In this document: positions 45,841-58,290 of the stretch, one piece after another
How the letters are laid out: each line of letters starts with the position of its first letter
Numbering within the stretch: position 1 is the stretch's first letter
Source: Vesta saturnalis
Taxonomy: Eukaryota > Arthropoda > Insecta > Coleoptera > Lampyridae
Direction: 5' to 3'
DNA length: 64,000 nucleotides
Assembly (NCBI GenBank): GCA_036346205.1
Contig: JARFJB010002039.1
Span: 62,001 to 126,000, forward strand
Position numbers and translations under genes: made by a program
The notes under the pieces: model-generated
Told to the model about the DNA's origin: nothing
Databases searched by the model: none
The model's input: the letters and a program-made list of their open reading frames with translations, nothing else

Positions 45841-46432
45841 CAAGCATTTTAAAAATTTTCTATAAAAATTGTTCGTGTTCAGGGAGTCATAAATGATCAA
45901 AATAACGCAACTCATTTTTTTCTTTTTCTTTCGACCGCATTATTTTCTTGTTTAGCAACAAAGTAAAAATAACGAAATTACGGAAAGTACACGAATAAGC
46001 ACAAATAAACCAAAATTGAACTAAACTGAATATAATGAAAATGAAAACTATTCAACACCGGACATTTATGACATAGGTGTCAGTAAAAGTCAAATTACTT
46101 GAAAAAAGGACGTTTCTTTTAAAATGTGAAATTTGTATTGCGCATTGTTGCAACATTTTTGTGAAACTGAAGCGTTGCAGAAACTTTAAACTTCTGATGA
46201 AAATCTTATGTAAACCGAAGGTAGGATGATTATAAGCATTCCGGAATCCAACTGACGACTGTCAATAACTTCTCATCTGTGAGGTTAACAGCAAATTGGT
46301 ATAACGCTTTATTGATCCATTTTCTAAGCAGAATCAGGTGGTATGTCTATTATCGGCCATTTATCATCCTGTATATTAAACTTATTAAACTTTAAATTAT
46401 TATAAGTTTTTGTTATGAACGAATAAGTTGAA
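45841..46432. other. No recognisable feature
   Basis: AT-rich non-coding sequence. Confidence 0.5.
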
Positions 46433-46785
46433 AGGTAAATATGTAATTAAAAATTATTATTAATTTTATTAAATACATAAATGATAAGTTTACCTCGAGT
46501 AGGATTTGAATCTACGACCTGTACTTTGCTAGGGTACCGCGTTAACCAACTCCGCCATCAATATTCAAGCCTCAATCGATGTAAATTTTGTCTTTATGTA
46601 TGTGGAATTGATGTAAATTCTAAATATAATAAGTAATACATACATAAAGACAAAATTTGCATCGATTGGGGCTTGAACCTTGCTGGCGCTATTGGTTAGC
46701 GCGGTACTCTAGCAAAGTACAGGTCGTAGGTAAACTTTTTATTTATGTATTTAATAAAATTAATAATAATTTTTAAATATTAAAC
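46433..46785. mobile_element. Foldback element with tRNA-like arms, about 350 bp
   Basis: Arms (about 46433-46602 and 46633-46785) mirror each other. The outer part is AATTATTATTAATTTTATTAAATACAT and the inner part CATCGATT-GGGCTTGAA. The minus strand of the left arm reads GGCGGAGTTGGTTAACGCGG (A-box-like) and, after AGCAAAGTACAGGTCGTA, GATTCAAATCC (B-box-like). The right arm has GCTATTGGTTAGCGCGG on the plus strand but has lost the B-box part. It is not a working tRNA gene. Confidence 0.65.
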
Positions 46786-48234
46786 TTTAAGCTTATTTGT
46801 AATACGAAATAAAAGGTAAAAGAGAAATTCTCCTTTTTTTGAGGATTTGGTTCTTATATGTTGAAAGAACTTCAAAGGGGGTGTCACTTTTCTCCCTTTC
46901 CGTTTAACATACCTTTCACAGGTATGTACGTTATGAACGTACCGCATATTTACAGAAATGTATTATAACATGCGTATAAAATAAATAATCCGAAAGCACG
47001 CGTTTGTAGGGGAACTAAATACTTGACAATCACTATCATTGTGATTCTGTGATGATTATACATAAAGTAGGTAAAATTAAAACTAGCATAAATGAATACG
47101 TCATGTTTTCTATCTATTAAAACGCAATAAGTAGTAATGAAAAATTTTAATTCTTTATTGGATTTGACAGTATTTACACTAGACCTTTAATTGTGAATGC
47201 TTTATCACTTGCATATATCTCTTAAAACTTCGATATAGTAATGAGATTTTAATAAATTTTGTTACATTTAATTTGTAGTTGAGATGTGTTTCGTTCATTT
47301 CGTGTGGAGGGTACTTGTTTTATTACAGATCTGATTCTAATCGTTACTAAAGATGGAATAGCGACTTTAAACTTTTACATGTTTACATGTAATTATTCCA
47401 GTAGACTTATTTCTTCCGTTCTCATCTTTTTTTTAAAATCAACATATATTAATTAACGTTTCTTTTCAGTAATGACGATTACTGCATTTATGGTTGTTAA
47501 ATTTTCATAACTTTCATTTACATAGATCTTGTAATGTCATTACAAGATTTTTATACTTTTTCACAGAAAAATATTTTTGAATTGAATTAAGGTAACAAAA
47601 GAATATTAGCGTCTCTGTTTGACGCCATTTTACCTAATTTATTTACTAATACTGTTACTAACGACAATACATTCCAAAAATGGAATCTCCTTAGTTGTAC
47701 ATATAAAACCATACTTATGTAATCTACATCTTAGATTAGATTCTGTCGAATCATTATAACTTATACATGAAATAAATAAATACGTATAACATAAAATAAA
47801 TACATGGCCGCACTTTTTAAATTAGAAAACTATAAACATAAACAAAAACGACGTTTCGGAAAATATACATTGCTGGCACTATTAATATAGATCAATATTT
47901 GCTAAGACTTAAGTGAATGATACATCAGTTACCTTATTATGCACTTTTCATTGGGTGTAAATTAAGATTAGTGACCTAGTTAATAATTCAATACTGAGGA
48001 ATTAGTTTCAATCAAATATGTTTCCTGAAGCATAGCTTTACATCTCATGGCAAATCTATGTAAACTATGAAGTAGATTCACGCTGAAATCTAACTTAGGA
48101 CTGAATAGAAGCACAATGCAAACTAAAATGCATTCATAATTTACAAAAGCGTGTCAGATTCTCTTCCGCTGTATACATTAATATTAAACACAATGTAGCA
48201 TTACACATGTGCTTTTACTTGAAATCATGTTACG
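46786..48234. other. No recognisable feature
   Basis: AT-rich. No ORF, repeat or hairpin worth naming was seen. Confidence 0.5.
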
Positions 48235-48327
48235 TTTGCAAATATTCATGCATTCAGTTATTTAAACTGTAGTATAGTATATACAAACTTTGATTTAAGT
48301 CAGACAATTAATATATCATTTATTTAG

Positions 48328-48482
48328 GTGGCTCAACCCTTGCTAGAAGGAAGTTGCAACAGGCTACCTGTGATTACACAAGCTCGATCAACAGCAACAG
48401 CAACTCGTTTCTGACCATCTTAATTGAAGCATATTATAAGAGTGGTGGTGCTAAACCAAACAAACATTGTGCGATACGATAA
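48328..48482 (+). other. Exon-like segment in duplication block A
   Basis: It follows a TCATTTATTTAG acceptor-like sequence. It is then open for 50 codons in the frame GSTLARRKLQQATCDYTSS and stops at TAA 48480. The second copy (from about 51,624) is similar in DNA but differs by indels that shift this frame. I cannot name the protein, and coding is unproven. Confidence 0.25.
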
Positions 48483-48920
48483 ACTATAAATGAAAGACTG
48501 ATTACAAATGATTAATTAGAAGTGTTTTAGTTTTATTCAATGATTTATATGAAAACGACTGATAATGCAAATTACAATTGTGGTAAAAGTTTGAATCCGA
48601 ATTTCATGTATTTACCTGTAAATAGATTTTTCTAGCTGTGAAAACAAATTAATTACTTAATTCTTGTACATATATATTTAATTAAAAATATTAAAAAAAA
48701 ACGTTTTATATTCAATTAAATGTTACAATTGTTTTAATCGTTTTATAAAAGTGTTCATTATATTTAAGAATATTAATAAATATTTCTTGTGATACGCTGA
48801 GTCTATATTTATGAAAATTAAAACAATTTGTTGCTCCAAAACACAAATCCTCAATTTTATATAAAGAAGAGAAATCTAAATATAAATCATTATTGATCAT
48901 ACTACAGTAATTACTTAAGA

Positions 48921-48991
48921 TGGATCCTAAACCGTCGACACTAGTCATCTCTGAAGGATCACCTTGTGAATTTCGGAACATAACTGTTAAA
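48921..48991 (+). other. Possible first coding exon in duplication block A
   Basis: ATGGATCCTAAACCGTC opens a 24-codon frame (MDPKPSTLVISEGSPCEF and on) ending at AAAG|GTAAGT, a consensus splice donor. The second copy near 52,200 has lost several bases and the frame but keeps AAAG|GTAAGT. Either a genuine first exon with a degraded duplicate or a non-coding transcript. Confidence 0.3.
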
Positions 48992-49040
48992 GGTAAGTCT
49001 ATTTCTTTAGTGCTCATTGAATGTGGTTACTAGTGATAAC

Positions 49041-49152
<112 letters not shown>

Positions 49153-51255
49153 TGTAACGGTATAAACGGGTGGTAGAACGGGATTACAGATAAAATTGGC
49201 CTTTTTGCCCCGACTAGCCAGTGTATGGGTGTGAATATGATGTTAATAAATTTTACACATCCAGAATAGTAAAACGTACGTAAGTCAAAATAGGGTATGA
49301 AGAGGTAATCGGTTCGGTTTAGGGCGCCAGAATGTTTGGTAGTCAAAATAAGGGATATCGTGCCAAAATTACGAGTACATAGCGTGTCTAAACATACAAA
49401 AAACATACGCTTACCTACCCGCAATCAATCCCAGGTGTCCTCGACAACAGCTCGGCAAACCACCTGAAATCGGGCTTCAAAATAGCACTACACGCCTGAC
49501 AAATAAAAGCGTGATAAACACTCAAGAAAGTTACGTTACTACACCTCAGTGTAAATAATTAGGCATTAAATAATAATCAAAACAAAACAAAAAAAACCTT
49601 TGTTGAATGCACTCTAAATGAATTAATACTCAACTAAAAAATCAAATAAAACACTAAATGTCATTTACGCTATTACACAATAATAAAAAAAAAACTGTAA
49701 CTTCGTTACGTAAAAACTTAAACTCATAAACTACCGGTAAACTTGCAATTTGCAAAAAAAAACTTTTATGTAACACAAAAGGGTTTTCACAGAATTAAAA
49801 CCAATTTATAAAACCTAACCAAAGCTATAATAAAATAAAAAAAATAATATAAATATAAACATACGATGATGCGTATAAACAAGGTCAAGTGCCCTTTAAT
49901 ACTAAAATAAAGGAAAGTGTGAAGGCGGAGCGTCAGAATTATGATTATTTACAATAAATACATCAAAACAACAACTTAAATTAAAAGATACACGACTCCG
50001 CTTTCAAACCTTCGTCAACAAAAAAACAATTCGAGGTACACACACAAGAAATCTTGGAAGTATTCAATAAAAAAAACACAATATTATACTACCTTAATGT
50101 CTAGATTAACACCTCTCCTGTGTTACAACAATTGAAAATGAACCAGGTGGTCGCTTACTGCTACCACGGATATGGAATCTCCCTGCTCTGACAAAATGAT
50201 GAATACAAATGTTGACTAATATTCTTTGGTACACAAACAATTCCTTGATTGAATCTCGGTAAAATGTTACTGCATTAATTAAAAACTTCTTTTAAAATAA
50301 TAATTTGTGCGCTCAACTGGCTTGTTAACTTTTGTCTTTCAAATAGTTTTATTTACACTAACAATCCAAAAGGTTATAACTTATAATTTTAATATACTGC
50401 GAAAGTTTCTTTATATATTTCAACACTCTTTGCACGGCAATTAGGTGGCACTTCAAGAACGTTAATTTTATAAATCCGCAAAAGCGATGTAAACCAATGA
50501 GTTCACAGAAGCACTAAAATAACACGACGATGATCTCTAGGTAACTTGATTACGTAAAATCGATATCGGCACTAGGTTTAATCCTTTGGTTATTAAACAA
50601 TTTTAATAAAATCCCTTCACAGGTTTTCTTCAGAAAGTAGATAACTGCCCTTACAACACAGAAGTACGTTCGTTAAACTCCAAAAGGTCCAATATATCAA
50701 CGTTCTAATCCACCACTTAAAGCGTAACAGCAAACGTCACCGTACTACTACTCGGGAGCGCGGTCAGTTTCAGAATTATGCAAATTATATCCAAAAATCC
50801 ATCTTGGATTTTTGAATTCCACCACTCAAAAAAAATCTCACTTAATTTAGTTCCACCAATTAAAAAACGGAAGGAGAAGATAAGATACCCCTATACGCAA
50901 ACTTCGTTTCCCATCGTAAGGGCTCGACAATTTTCACAAGTGTAAACGTCAGCAGAATCAACGTGAAAAATATCTATATTTTCATTAAAGTACAAGCAGT
51001 TCTACCTCTACGATTCAAAACCAACATACTCAGTATTAAGCTGAACCACAACAATTACTCGACTTCCTGTCGCCAGCATGACATCAAACACATAAATCTA
51101 CATTCTTTCTTTAAGTTACTTAATTTTACAAAACTTTCTATAATTTTTAAGGAAATAAAACGAAATAAACATTATTTAAACTTATATACAACCATTTACA
51201 AATAATACGTTGCTCAACATTCAATAAACGAGGAATAATAAGAAAACAAGAAAAC
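49153..51255. other. Copy-specific 2.1-kb segment between blocks A and B
   Basis: Absent from the second duplicate, where an unrelated 0.9-kb segment (52,362-53,270) takes its place. It begins TGTAACGGTATAAACGGG. No transposase or reverse transcriptase frame is visible; the 80-codon ORF at 50963-51205 is unsupported. It could be an insertion in copy 1, a replacement, or sequence lost from copy 2. Confidence 0.45.
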
Positions 51256-51529
51256 TGTAAATAGAATCAATCTCTTAATTAGTTTCTAAAATCCTCTTAT
51301 ATAAAATGTTTAAGGTCACCAAATCTGTTGGTTCATATAAAGTTCGGTTTAATTTTATTAATTTTATTAAATCGATCTCTGAAATATAATTTTAAATACT
51401 GATTGAAATTTGAATTAACCTAAGTAACTGAATAAATTTGCATTATTAATTAAAATGTTGCTAGTATGCTAAATGAGTGCCCTACTTAAGGGACAATGAC
51501 ACATTTCAATGTTAAATCATAGCTTTTGA
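51256..51529 (+). repeat. Segmental duplication block B, copy 1
   Basis: Starts AACTGTAAATAGAATCAATC and matches 53271-53550 in the same orientation. Includes ACTGATTGAAATTTGAATTAACC and CCTACTTAAG. Confidence 0.75.
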
Positions 51530-51973
51530 AGACTTGCAAATATTCATGCAATCAGTTATGTAGACTATAGTATAGTGTATACAAACTTTAATTTAAGTCA
51601 GACACTTAATATATCATTTATTTAGGTGGCTCAACCCTGGCTAGAAAGAAGTTGCAGCAGGCTACCAGACTACCTGTAATTACACACGCTCGATCAACAG
51701 CAACAGCAACTCGCTTCCGACCATCTTAATTGAAGCATGTTATAAAAGTGGTAGTGTTAAAGCAAACAAATATTGTGCGGTACGATAAACTATAAATGAA
51801 AGACTGATTACAAATAATTAATTAGAAATGTTTCAGTTTTATTCAATGATTTATATGAGAACGAATGATAATGCAAATTAAACTTGTGGTAAAGTTTGAA
51901 TACGAATTTCATGTATTTGCCTGTAAATAGATTTCTAGCTGTGAAAACAAATTAATTAATTAACTTGTACATA

Positions 51974-52047
<74 letters not shown>

Positions 52048-52312
52048 TTTAGTTAAATATAATAAATATTGTGATATCTGAGTCTATATTTCTGAAACTA
52101 AACAATATGTTGTCAAAGCACACTCAATTTACATAAAGGAGAGAAACTATATTCACTAAATTTAAATCATTATTGACTATACTACAGTAACTATTTAAGA
52201 TGGATCCTAAACGTCGACACTAGTGGTCTTAGATGAAATTGAACATATGTAAAGGTAAGTCTATTTCTTAGTGATCATTGAATGTGTGTTAGTATTGATA
52301 ACCCATATACTA
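51530..52312 (+). repeat. Segmental duplication block A, copy 2
   Basis: See 48235-49040. A (TA)n tract lies at 51975-52042 inside it, longer than at the matching place in copy 1. Most candidate coding frames are disrupted here. Confidence 0.75.
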
Positions 52313-52319
52313 TCATATA

Positions 52320-52361
<42 letters not shown>
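52313..52361. repeat. (TA)n microsatellite
   Basis: About 49 bp, one interruption; equivalent to the tract at 49041. Confidence 0.9.
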
Positions 52362-52364
<3 letters not shown>

Positions 52365-53270
52365 AAGACTGTATATGTTAACAATAATTAATATTTATTT
52401 GGTCATTTATCTTGCTTTAAAGGCGTTATCAAATGTTTAATAGTTAACTTACACAAATTTTGAGCAACCTTCTTCAAAAAGTTATTTAGAAGTAGGTACT
52501 TATCATTGGCAACCTCTCATTTCTTGAGTCATAATAAAGTAAAGGGCATTAATACATGTATATCGCACATTAGACATTATTCAATTAAAACTGCCTAAAA
52601 TAAATAAACGGGTACTAACGTAAAAGCCTGTAAATAGGATGTTTGCTCATATTATTAACCATAACGTTATTTACAATTATGTGTTGATTAGATATATGTA
52701 ATATCCTTGTATTGTCATCCGTTTTTTACGTCTATTGTAATGAAACGAATCTAGTACGTTAAAAATCGTTATGACTCAAAGCAAATCTAGTACAGTTAGA
52801 CATTGTAATGCAAGGATATTTCTGTGCCAAATTGTAATGTTACCTTCGTTGAAAGAAAAGTTAAGACTTAAACAGTTCCTTCACATTGGCGACAAATTTA
52901 TAACGTATTGAATAAGTTAAAACATTTATTATTTACCGAGGCTAGCTCTTTAATGTGTGAGTTAAATGCAATTACAACCCACATTCAATCTGGATTGGTT
53001 AAATTTTGACAAATAAAAAAAAATTAATAAACGTGAATATTACTTTTAATAAGCTTAAAACTTAATTCCAATATCAATCATTGATGTAATTATATGCAAT
53101 TTGGGATAGAAGTTAACCCTGTCTACCTTAGGTAATATGCTTTTAATTTAAATTGTGGAACGAGTTTTTCAATACGTAAACCAGTGTAAATATAAATTCA
53201 ATAGTGAGCTCTGCCGAAGGTTATTAATATTTAACATTAATATGAAGATTAAATTTATCTATAATATGCT
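52362..53270. other. Copy-2-specific segment between blocks A and B
   Basis: AT-rich, non-coding, without similarity to the 2.1-kb segment in copy 1. Confidence 0.5.
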
Positions 53271-53550
53271 AACTGTAAATAGAATCAATCTCTTAATTTG
53301 TTTCTAAAATCCTCTTATATAAAAATGTTTAGGGTCACTCAAATCTATCGGTTCATATAAAGTTCTGTTTAATTTTATTAAATCGATCTCTGAACTATAA
53401 TCTTAAATACTGATTGAAATTTGAATTAACCTAAGTAACTGAATCAATTTTCATTATTAATTCAAATGTAGCTAGTATGCCAAATGAGTATCCTACTTAA
53501 GCGACATTGACACCTTTCAGTGTTAAATTATACCTTTTGATCACTTGAAA
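53271..53550 (+). repeat. Segmental duplication block B, copy 2
   Basis: Same orientation as 51256-51529, with scattered substitutions and short indels. Confidence 0.75.
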
Positions 53551-56500
53551 ATGTAATAATTGAAGTAGTGAAAACCTATACTAACTTTATTTTATATTAA
53601 CTGCCTAAAATTTTAGAATATTTGTCGCAATCAATTTCAATATAGCTGAATTTCGTACCACCATACCAAGTTAGCCCAGGTTTCTCTTTCCAACTTGACA
53701 TAATGGTGCTATCAACTTTAATTTACCCAACAGAATAAATAAATACAGGGGTAAAATCTGATTACCCAAATTTCAAAATTAGGTACGATTGTAAGTTTAT
53801 TAAATCACGTCATAGACATATACTCTGTAATTTCTTACATAGAACCTATCACCCCTGCAATCCAGCTCATTAAACTATGTACACATAGATTCAATGGTCG
53901 AGTTCATATACAGAATTGATTTACTCTATCAAATAATAGTAATTAATTTCGAAAATTTAAATTTACTATCAGCACGTAACCATTTCACTTTATGGATCAG
54001 TACAGATACGCAGCACTTGCAACGATTGGTTGCTAGACTTAATCAATTTTTTCATTTTTAATTAAGGAACACAACTCCTTAAACACGAATCATTAACCAC
54101 CTGTTTTCGCTTACGCGTAAAGGGAAGGATTCCAGTATATTTCTGTTTCATTATTTAATTTGAAAACTATCTCAATTCACTATGCATGTGCATAAATTGT
54201 TTAATATTTATTTTATTTTTCGTTTAAGTTCTAGGCTTAAATACAATTGTGACAAATCTTCTGAACCCAGTTATATTCAACTAACTGTAAAGTTTGTTAT
54301 TCCACCATTTACTTAATTAAATGTATAAATAATGTATATAATGTTATTTTTATTGGTTCCCTTAAAAGCCAATGGGCGCAGCACACATTTCTTTAAACAT
54401 TTACTCGTCTGACATGAATGCACTACACATTTATTATTTGCTCAGATTTCTTAATATGACTTTTCTTTCATTTTCCCGTCGATAGAAAATAAAGCCTCGC
54501 TTTTCATCCCTCAAGTGCTTTTATACTTCACCTGTGTATTAATATATTTTGCAATAAGAATTCTAATAAGGCATTATTAAGATGGTCTTGGTCAATTTTA
54601 CTTCTCCATAACACAAATTTCACAATGATTTGCTAAATTTAATATATATTTCTGATATAATAATTTTTGTAAGACTTAGATGCTCTAATATAATGAACTA
54701 GTTTTTACCAGGTCAAAATCGATTATAATATTAATTAATTCTGTATCAAATAGTTTTTGTTAAACAAAACACGGCCTTTCAAACACTGTTTAAATTATTT
54801 GAACTAAAATATATTATTTATGCTATGTTTACACTAAATTTTTTAATACGTTTGCAATTTCTTTTCAACCCTTCATTATTAAATATATGAAGTTCTGTTA
54901 TAAGATTCATTTATATGTACGAATATTGTTTACTAATTCATTGTATTCACTAACTTAATAACAAACACTATATTACTAAACCAAAATAAACACAAAACTT
55001 TATTATATTCGAAAATACAAACTGAAAAATATAGTTCTAAAAATTTGTATCACTTCACCATATTCTCAATTACCTAAAAACGACTCTACTCTATTCAAAT
55101 CTTGCTAGTTGATATTTCATTGATCTAAATACATTCTCACGTGCATGTGGGATTCATTCGTAAAGGTATAATGTAGTTACACCTGAGTAATTACAGACGT
55201 TTATTATTTAATACCGGAGTTGTTTGGTTTAGTGTAAAGTTGTTACATGAACGAATTGCGTTCGTGTAGGAGTACCGCATGAGAAATTGTTACCTAATTC
55301 GCAAGTTGTCGAAGCTACCGCTGAATGGAAGTTTCTCGTGGAGACTAGTGTTAGCTCATTAAAAATTTTTAATTTCTCGAAAAGGTAACATGTTAAAGAA
55401 ATGTTAGGGTGTGGCTTACTTTGAGTCAATTTAGCTCCAAATTTAAGACAATTACGACGTAGTAGTACCTTAACGTGATGAACTCTGGAGGGCTGTGCTC
55501 TAAGCGTTAGAACAGTTCAAATAGGGGTATTTTCCGGCGTTTGATTCCGTATCATTTTTTATTGTTACATAAATTAGAGTGCCGATTTTTTGCATACGCC
55601 TGGCTTGTGCTAGTACCTAATATATTATCGAACACTTAAGTTACTGTCTAATTACGATTGTAAACGTATAATTTCATCATGTACATCGTATAATACAGCT
55701 ATGCTATTACTACCGTAGTGTTTCCTGCAAAATCTGTAATAATAGGCTTAGATTTTGGTGAAACGGATATAATCACGTTTTAGTCCATCAATTAGCTAAC
55801 ATAAATAACAACTTCGAGTTGTAGCTGTAATAATATGTGTGTTAGAGTGGATTAAGTGCTAGCGAGTGCTTCCTTCGGAGGGAGGTTACCTACACCAGAC
55901 TGACTACCTCAAAATTTTTTTGTTTCTTTTTTGAGCTAATTTGTTTACCCCGTTATCTACGGAGTAATGCTAATATTGCATAGTTTAAAATTTTAATTTT
56001 CATATGTTGTTAGAACGAATTTCCGATGACCTACATATTTATTTATTTACATGAATTTAGCTTACAATAAGCTTCAATGATAATTGACTTGTTGAAATAT
56101 ATCACATTTTGCAAAAACCAACCATGTACCATATCCATAAATATTTATGATCACTTTAATTTTAATGCCTTTCGAACCAAAGCTATAATATACAAACCTC
56201 TAGTAATTCGTCCACAAAATATAGAATTTGTATAATTCTAAAAATTAACATGCACGTTAATTGAGTTTTTAATTAAATCTCGGTAAGGTATTACCGATTA
56301 TAGTTCAATAATTAATGGTAACGTATCTTGAGCATAGTTTATCAATTTCTACTTTTTTTGTTGAGTGATACTGTTCCTTTATGAAGAGCGTAATTCACTA
56401 CATTAATATTGCTTTATGGTTGTCCATTTTAGAAGTTGGACAACTAAACTTTCGTATTTTGCAATATTAAGGTTAACGTAAAGTGGAGATCTTAATTTGA

Positions 56501-57153
56501 GATAGATTTTTGAGAGTTAATAATTGCATATACGGAAGATTTATGCAGAAAGCTTAAATTTTTTATTGCTTTTGTTTTTCAGCTATTTTTGAAGTAAATT
56601 TTTAGTTTGGGCCCGAGTGATTAGTTTACAATATTAGATCTTACTCATGACCCTTTTTCTCGCTCAATATATGCACATGGAGTCAGTTTGACCTTTATTT
56701 TACCCAGTATATTGTAAAGGAAGAACCACAACCTACAAGCGTATCTAGTTGGGTAACGTGCACCCTACCTATATGCGGGATAATTGTGCTACTGTACATT
56801 TGAACCATAACAACATAACCAATTTTTCAAAAATTGAGATTCCAGTCAATATATGTATCTGTGATTGCAGTAAGCTGCTTTCGCTTACTTTAATTAAAGT
56901 TTACTTTAATTTACCGTGGTCTAGCTCAACCGGTTTTTAATTATATAAAACGGGGAGTTTTTCGTTATTACTGGGGTTGATCACTATTACCAGGTTCGTC
57001 CACACTGAGCAATATACTTGTAAGGGTTTTAGATGTGTATATTGTGCCTATTGTGTATAGCCCTAAATATTTACACTTAAAACTATCGTACAACTAAAAC
57101 AGAAACAAAGAACTGAAAAGCATTTTGAATAAACAAAAAATAAATAATGCAGC
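53551..57153. other. 3.6 kb without a supported gene
   Basis: AT-rich. ORFs at 55229-55429 and 56749-56940 show nothing recognisable. A slightly GC-richer patch near 55,850-55,920 has no clear exon structure. Could be intron or intergenic DNA. Confidence 0.5.
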
Positions 57154-57262
57154 TTATACTGGATCGGAATCTGGTTCATTCGTCTTCGGATGGGCGCCTT
57201 TGGTACACGGATTGGAGCGGAAGTCGGGAATGATCATCAGGCGGCTCTGTTCTTTACGTTTT
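57154..57262 (-). CDS. Candidate terminal exon of a host gene
   Basis: On the minus strand a CCCTATTTTAACAG acceptor is followed by 109 nt that are open to a TAA at 57156-57154. The frame reads KRKEQSRLMIIPDFRSNPC and then a hydrophilic tail ending NEPDSDPV. The stretch is GC-richer than its surroundings, has no repeat similarity in the window, and the phase is compatible with a 1-nt carry-over from an upstream exon. I do not recognise the protein and see no upstream exon with confidence. A spurious ORF cannot be excluded. Confidence 0.35.
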
Positions 57263-57859
57263 CTGTTAAAATAGGGTGAGCGAGGTGTTTATACATTCAA
57301 AAGAACTGACGTAAACTATATTTTTGCATCCAAGGGAAAATTTTAGTTAAAATAATTTATTTAAAATAAATTAATATTTTAAAAGCCGGACCTGTCGAGT
57401 AGCAAAATACGTAGCTGGTATTTTTGGACAGTTACTCCTACTGTGAGGGCATGTGTGCGTCGATACAACACAGGTAACGCCCCGTTATACCTGGTTGGAG
57501 GTCAACTATAAAAATCTATACTTTTAAAGGGATTAATTTATACAGAATTCGCTTTATATTTAGTTTATAAATATACCTCTAACTTTTATGGTTTTGAATT
57601 TTATAAAGAAACTAAATAATTTTTACAGGGTTTTTATTACCTAACTACCTATTTACACTATTTACAGGATATTAATTAATTGGGAATAATATATTTTTAG
57701 TTACTCTTAGTAATTAACGGAAGTTTTAGTCAAACAGAATTGATGGTGTTTACGAGTTATTAAACTCTTTGGAATTAAAAATGAATACTTTCCCATTATA
57801 TTCTGGGTGCGGGCTCGCTTTCAGGATTTTCAGGTATAGGATAAAATAAACGTTTTACA
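57263..57859. other. No recognisable feature
   Basis: AT-rich sequence; would be intronic if the exon at 57154-57262 is real. Confidence 0.4.
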
Positions 57860-58290
57860 ATTACGGTAGACTTGAAGAAGGATTTCTCCTTCAAGTCTGG
57901 ATTATCGCGATAAGCGATCAGAATCGGATATAGGATTAGTACCGTTAAGAAGTAAAGTTTTCTCTTAGTCTGTGGACGGCGTAAGACCTTTAATGTTCCG
58001 GGACCGTTCGGTATTCAGCACTGTTAAATAAACAGGCTGACAGGATGACGGACCGTTTTACGGGCGTTGGCATTTAACAAAGAAGTTAAATCAGGATGTT
58101 GCTATCCTTTGGATATCGCACGATAAGTGAGTGGGTAGGAAAGCGGTTTATTGCATTTAGCGAGACTGAAATGAAATACTCACTGTTACGCAGTGGGTTC
58201 GTACATTACGAAATTGGGTAACCGAAATATGGTCTAATTGCGGGAAGCTTGTTAGATTTCAATCTGTCGGCTTCCTGCACTTCGGTTTTT
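57860..58290. other. GC-richer island with several hairpins
   Basis: Compared with its surroundings this stretch has clearly more G and C. It contains local inverted repeats: GACTTGAAG/CTTCAAGTC (57,871-57,899), the palindrome TATCGCGATA (57,903) and GGGAAGC/GGCTTCC (58,243-58,276). No ORF of useful length. It may be a structured RNA, a repeat relic or an exon of a non-coding transcript. Confidence 0.3.

Larger units (their letters stand above)
48235..49040 (+). repeat. Segmental duplication block A, copy 1
   Basis: Matches 51530-52312 in the same orientation with many small indels. Landmarks include GTATAGTATATACAAACTTTG, GGTGGCTCAACCC, CATCTTAATTGAAGCAT and ATGGATCCTAAAC. Two exon-like segments lie inside it (listed separately). 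The minus-strand ORF 48712-49017 overlaps it and is probably chance. Confidence 0.75.

Noticed and set aside
46494..46570. Functional tRNA-Ala gene (minus strand)
   Set aside because: The anticodon stem closes only over four pairs with an oversized loop, and the mirrored arm lost the B box.
48921..48945. Cluster of BamHI, SalI and SpeI sites as vector or adapter contamination
   Set aside because: The diverged second copy near 52,200 shares most of the same sequence, so it is genomic; the sites are coincidence.
49153..51255. LTR retrotransposon in the copy-specific segment
   Set aside because: It starts with TG, but I found no matching second LTR, primer-binding site or pol frame.
57388..57475. 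Cystine-knot-like exon (YSYCEGMC) on the plus strand
   Set aside because: The upstream acceptor would give an exon of only about 41 nt, an alternative frame is equally open, and no second Cys-rich exon was found.
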